Below, in pieces: positions 63,555 to 64,000 of a stretch of 64,000 nt of DNA. The position numbers and the translations under genes were made by a program. The stretch covers positions 62,001-126,000 of the forward strand of contig CATNEN010000010.1 in the NCBI GenBank assembly GCA_950097015.1, written 5' to 3'. The DNA is from Macrostomum hystrix. Its lineage: Eukaryota; Platyhelminthes; Macrostomidae. Position 1 is the stretch's first letter, and each line of letters opens with the position of its first letter. A model generated the notes under the pieces. It did not search any database, was not told where the DNA came from, and saw only the letters and a program-made list of their open reading frames with translations.

Positions 63555-64000
63555 GCACTCGACTCAAACAACCCACCTCAAACAACCGACCTCAAACAAC
63601 CGACTTCAAACATCAGACCTCAAACAACCGACCTCAAACAACAGACCACAAACAACCGACCTCAAACATCAGACCTCAAACAACCGACCTCAAATATCAG
63701 ACTTCAAACATCAGCCCTCAAACAACAGCCCTCAAACATCAGACCTCAAACAACCGACCTCAAACAACCGACCTCAAACATCAGACCTCAAACAACCGAC
63801 CCCAAATATCCGACTTCAAACATCAGACCTCAAACAACCGACTTCAAACATCAGACCTCAAACAACCGACTTCAAACATCAGACCTCAAACAACCGACTT
63901 CAAACATCAGACCTCAAACAACCGACTTCAAACATCAGACCTCAAACAACCGACTTCAAACATCAGACCTCAAACAACCGACCTCAAACATCAGACTTCA
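63555..64000. repeat. 14-bp satellite (28-bp dimer), runs off the window
   Basis: Units ACCTCAAACAACCG and ACTTCAAACATCAG alternate, about 31 monomers. The last 200 bp are a regular 28-bp dimer, while the first part is less ordered. The array continues past the right end. Confidence 0.94.

Noticed and set aside
1-64000. CRISPR-like arrays
   Set aside because: All regular arrays are contiguous satellites without unique spacers, and the genes are eukaryotic.

Overview
This is a eukaryotic, almost certainly bilaterian animal, genome window. It has spliced genes with GT-AG introns, a T-box transcription factor closest to Tbx20, an atypical Ras-family GTPase, long satellite arrays, a tRNA-derived SINE and a dense block of animal-type transposons. 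The mix of extreme tandem-repeat content and compact genes would suit a flatworm such as Macrostomum, but nothing here proves the species.

Layout. 1-5905: 31-bp satellite. 6545-6835: related 28-bp minisatellite. 7576-13878 (minus): complete six-exon Tbx20-like gene; its introns hold a 22-bp repeat, a 35-bp satellite and a SINE. 14110-15310: two 20-bp satellites upstream of that gene. 16995-18261 (plus): two-exon Golgi-type glycosyltransferase with a DXD motif. 18715-18830: second SINE copy. 19345-45622: a mosaic of nested mobile elements. It contains Crypton-like tyrosine recombinase (YR) elements of two subfamilies, IS630/Tc1-like DDE elements with 145-305 bp terminal inverted repeats, two mariners, a piggyBac, a Merlin fragment, a Ty3/Gypsy retrotransposon and several hairpin miniature elements. 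46308-55360 (plus): a five-exon Ras-like GTPase whose third intron (7.4 kb) is filled with the same YR and IS630 elements, including one intact YR ORF and one intact DDE ORF. 56060-57930: a possible small gene and YR remnants. 58541-63102: exons of an unrecognised gene with a 30-bp minisatellite in one intron. 63555-64000: 14-bp satellite.

The most interesting signal is an 8-bp word, GTCTATGG/CCATAGAC. I count 36 exact copies by eye, where about two are expected by chance. All lie between 19345 and 59335. It flanks YR elements as direct repeats 1.5-1.9 kb apart (net of nested insertions), sits inside both terminal inverted repeats of several different IS630-like families, lies in the LTRs of the Gypsy element, and occurs in miniature hairpins. 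It looks either like the crossover/attachment core of the YR elements or like a cis-regulatory word shared by unrelated transposons.

Intact mobile-element ORFs are the IS630-like transposases at 31278-32363 and 50059-51123 and the YR at 47934-49478. Everything else mobile is broken by frameshifts, stops, truncation or nesting. All identifications are by reading; no database search was possible.
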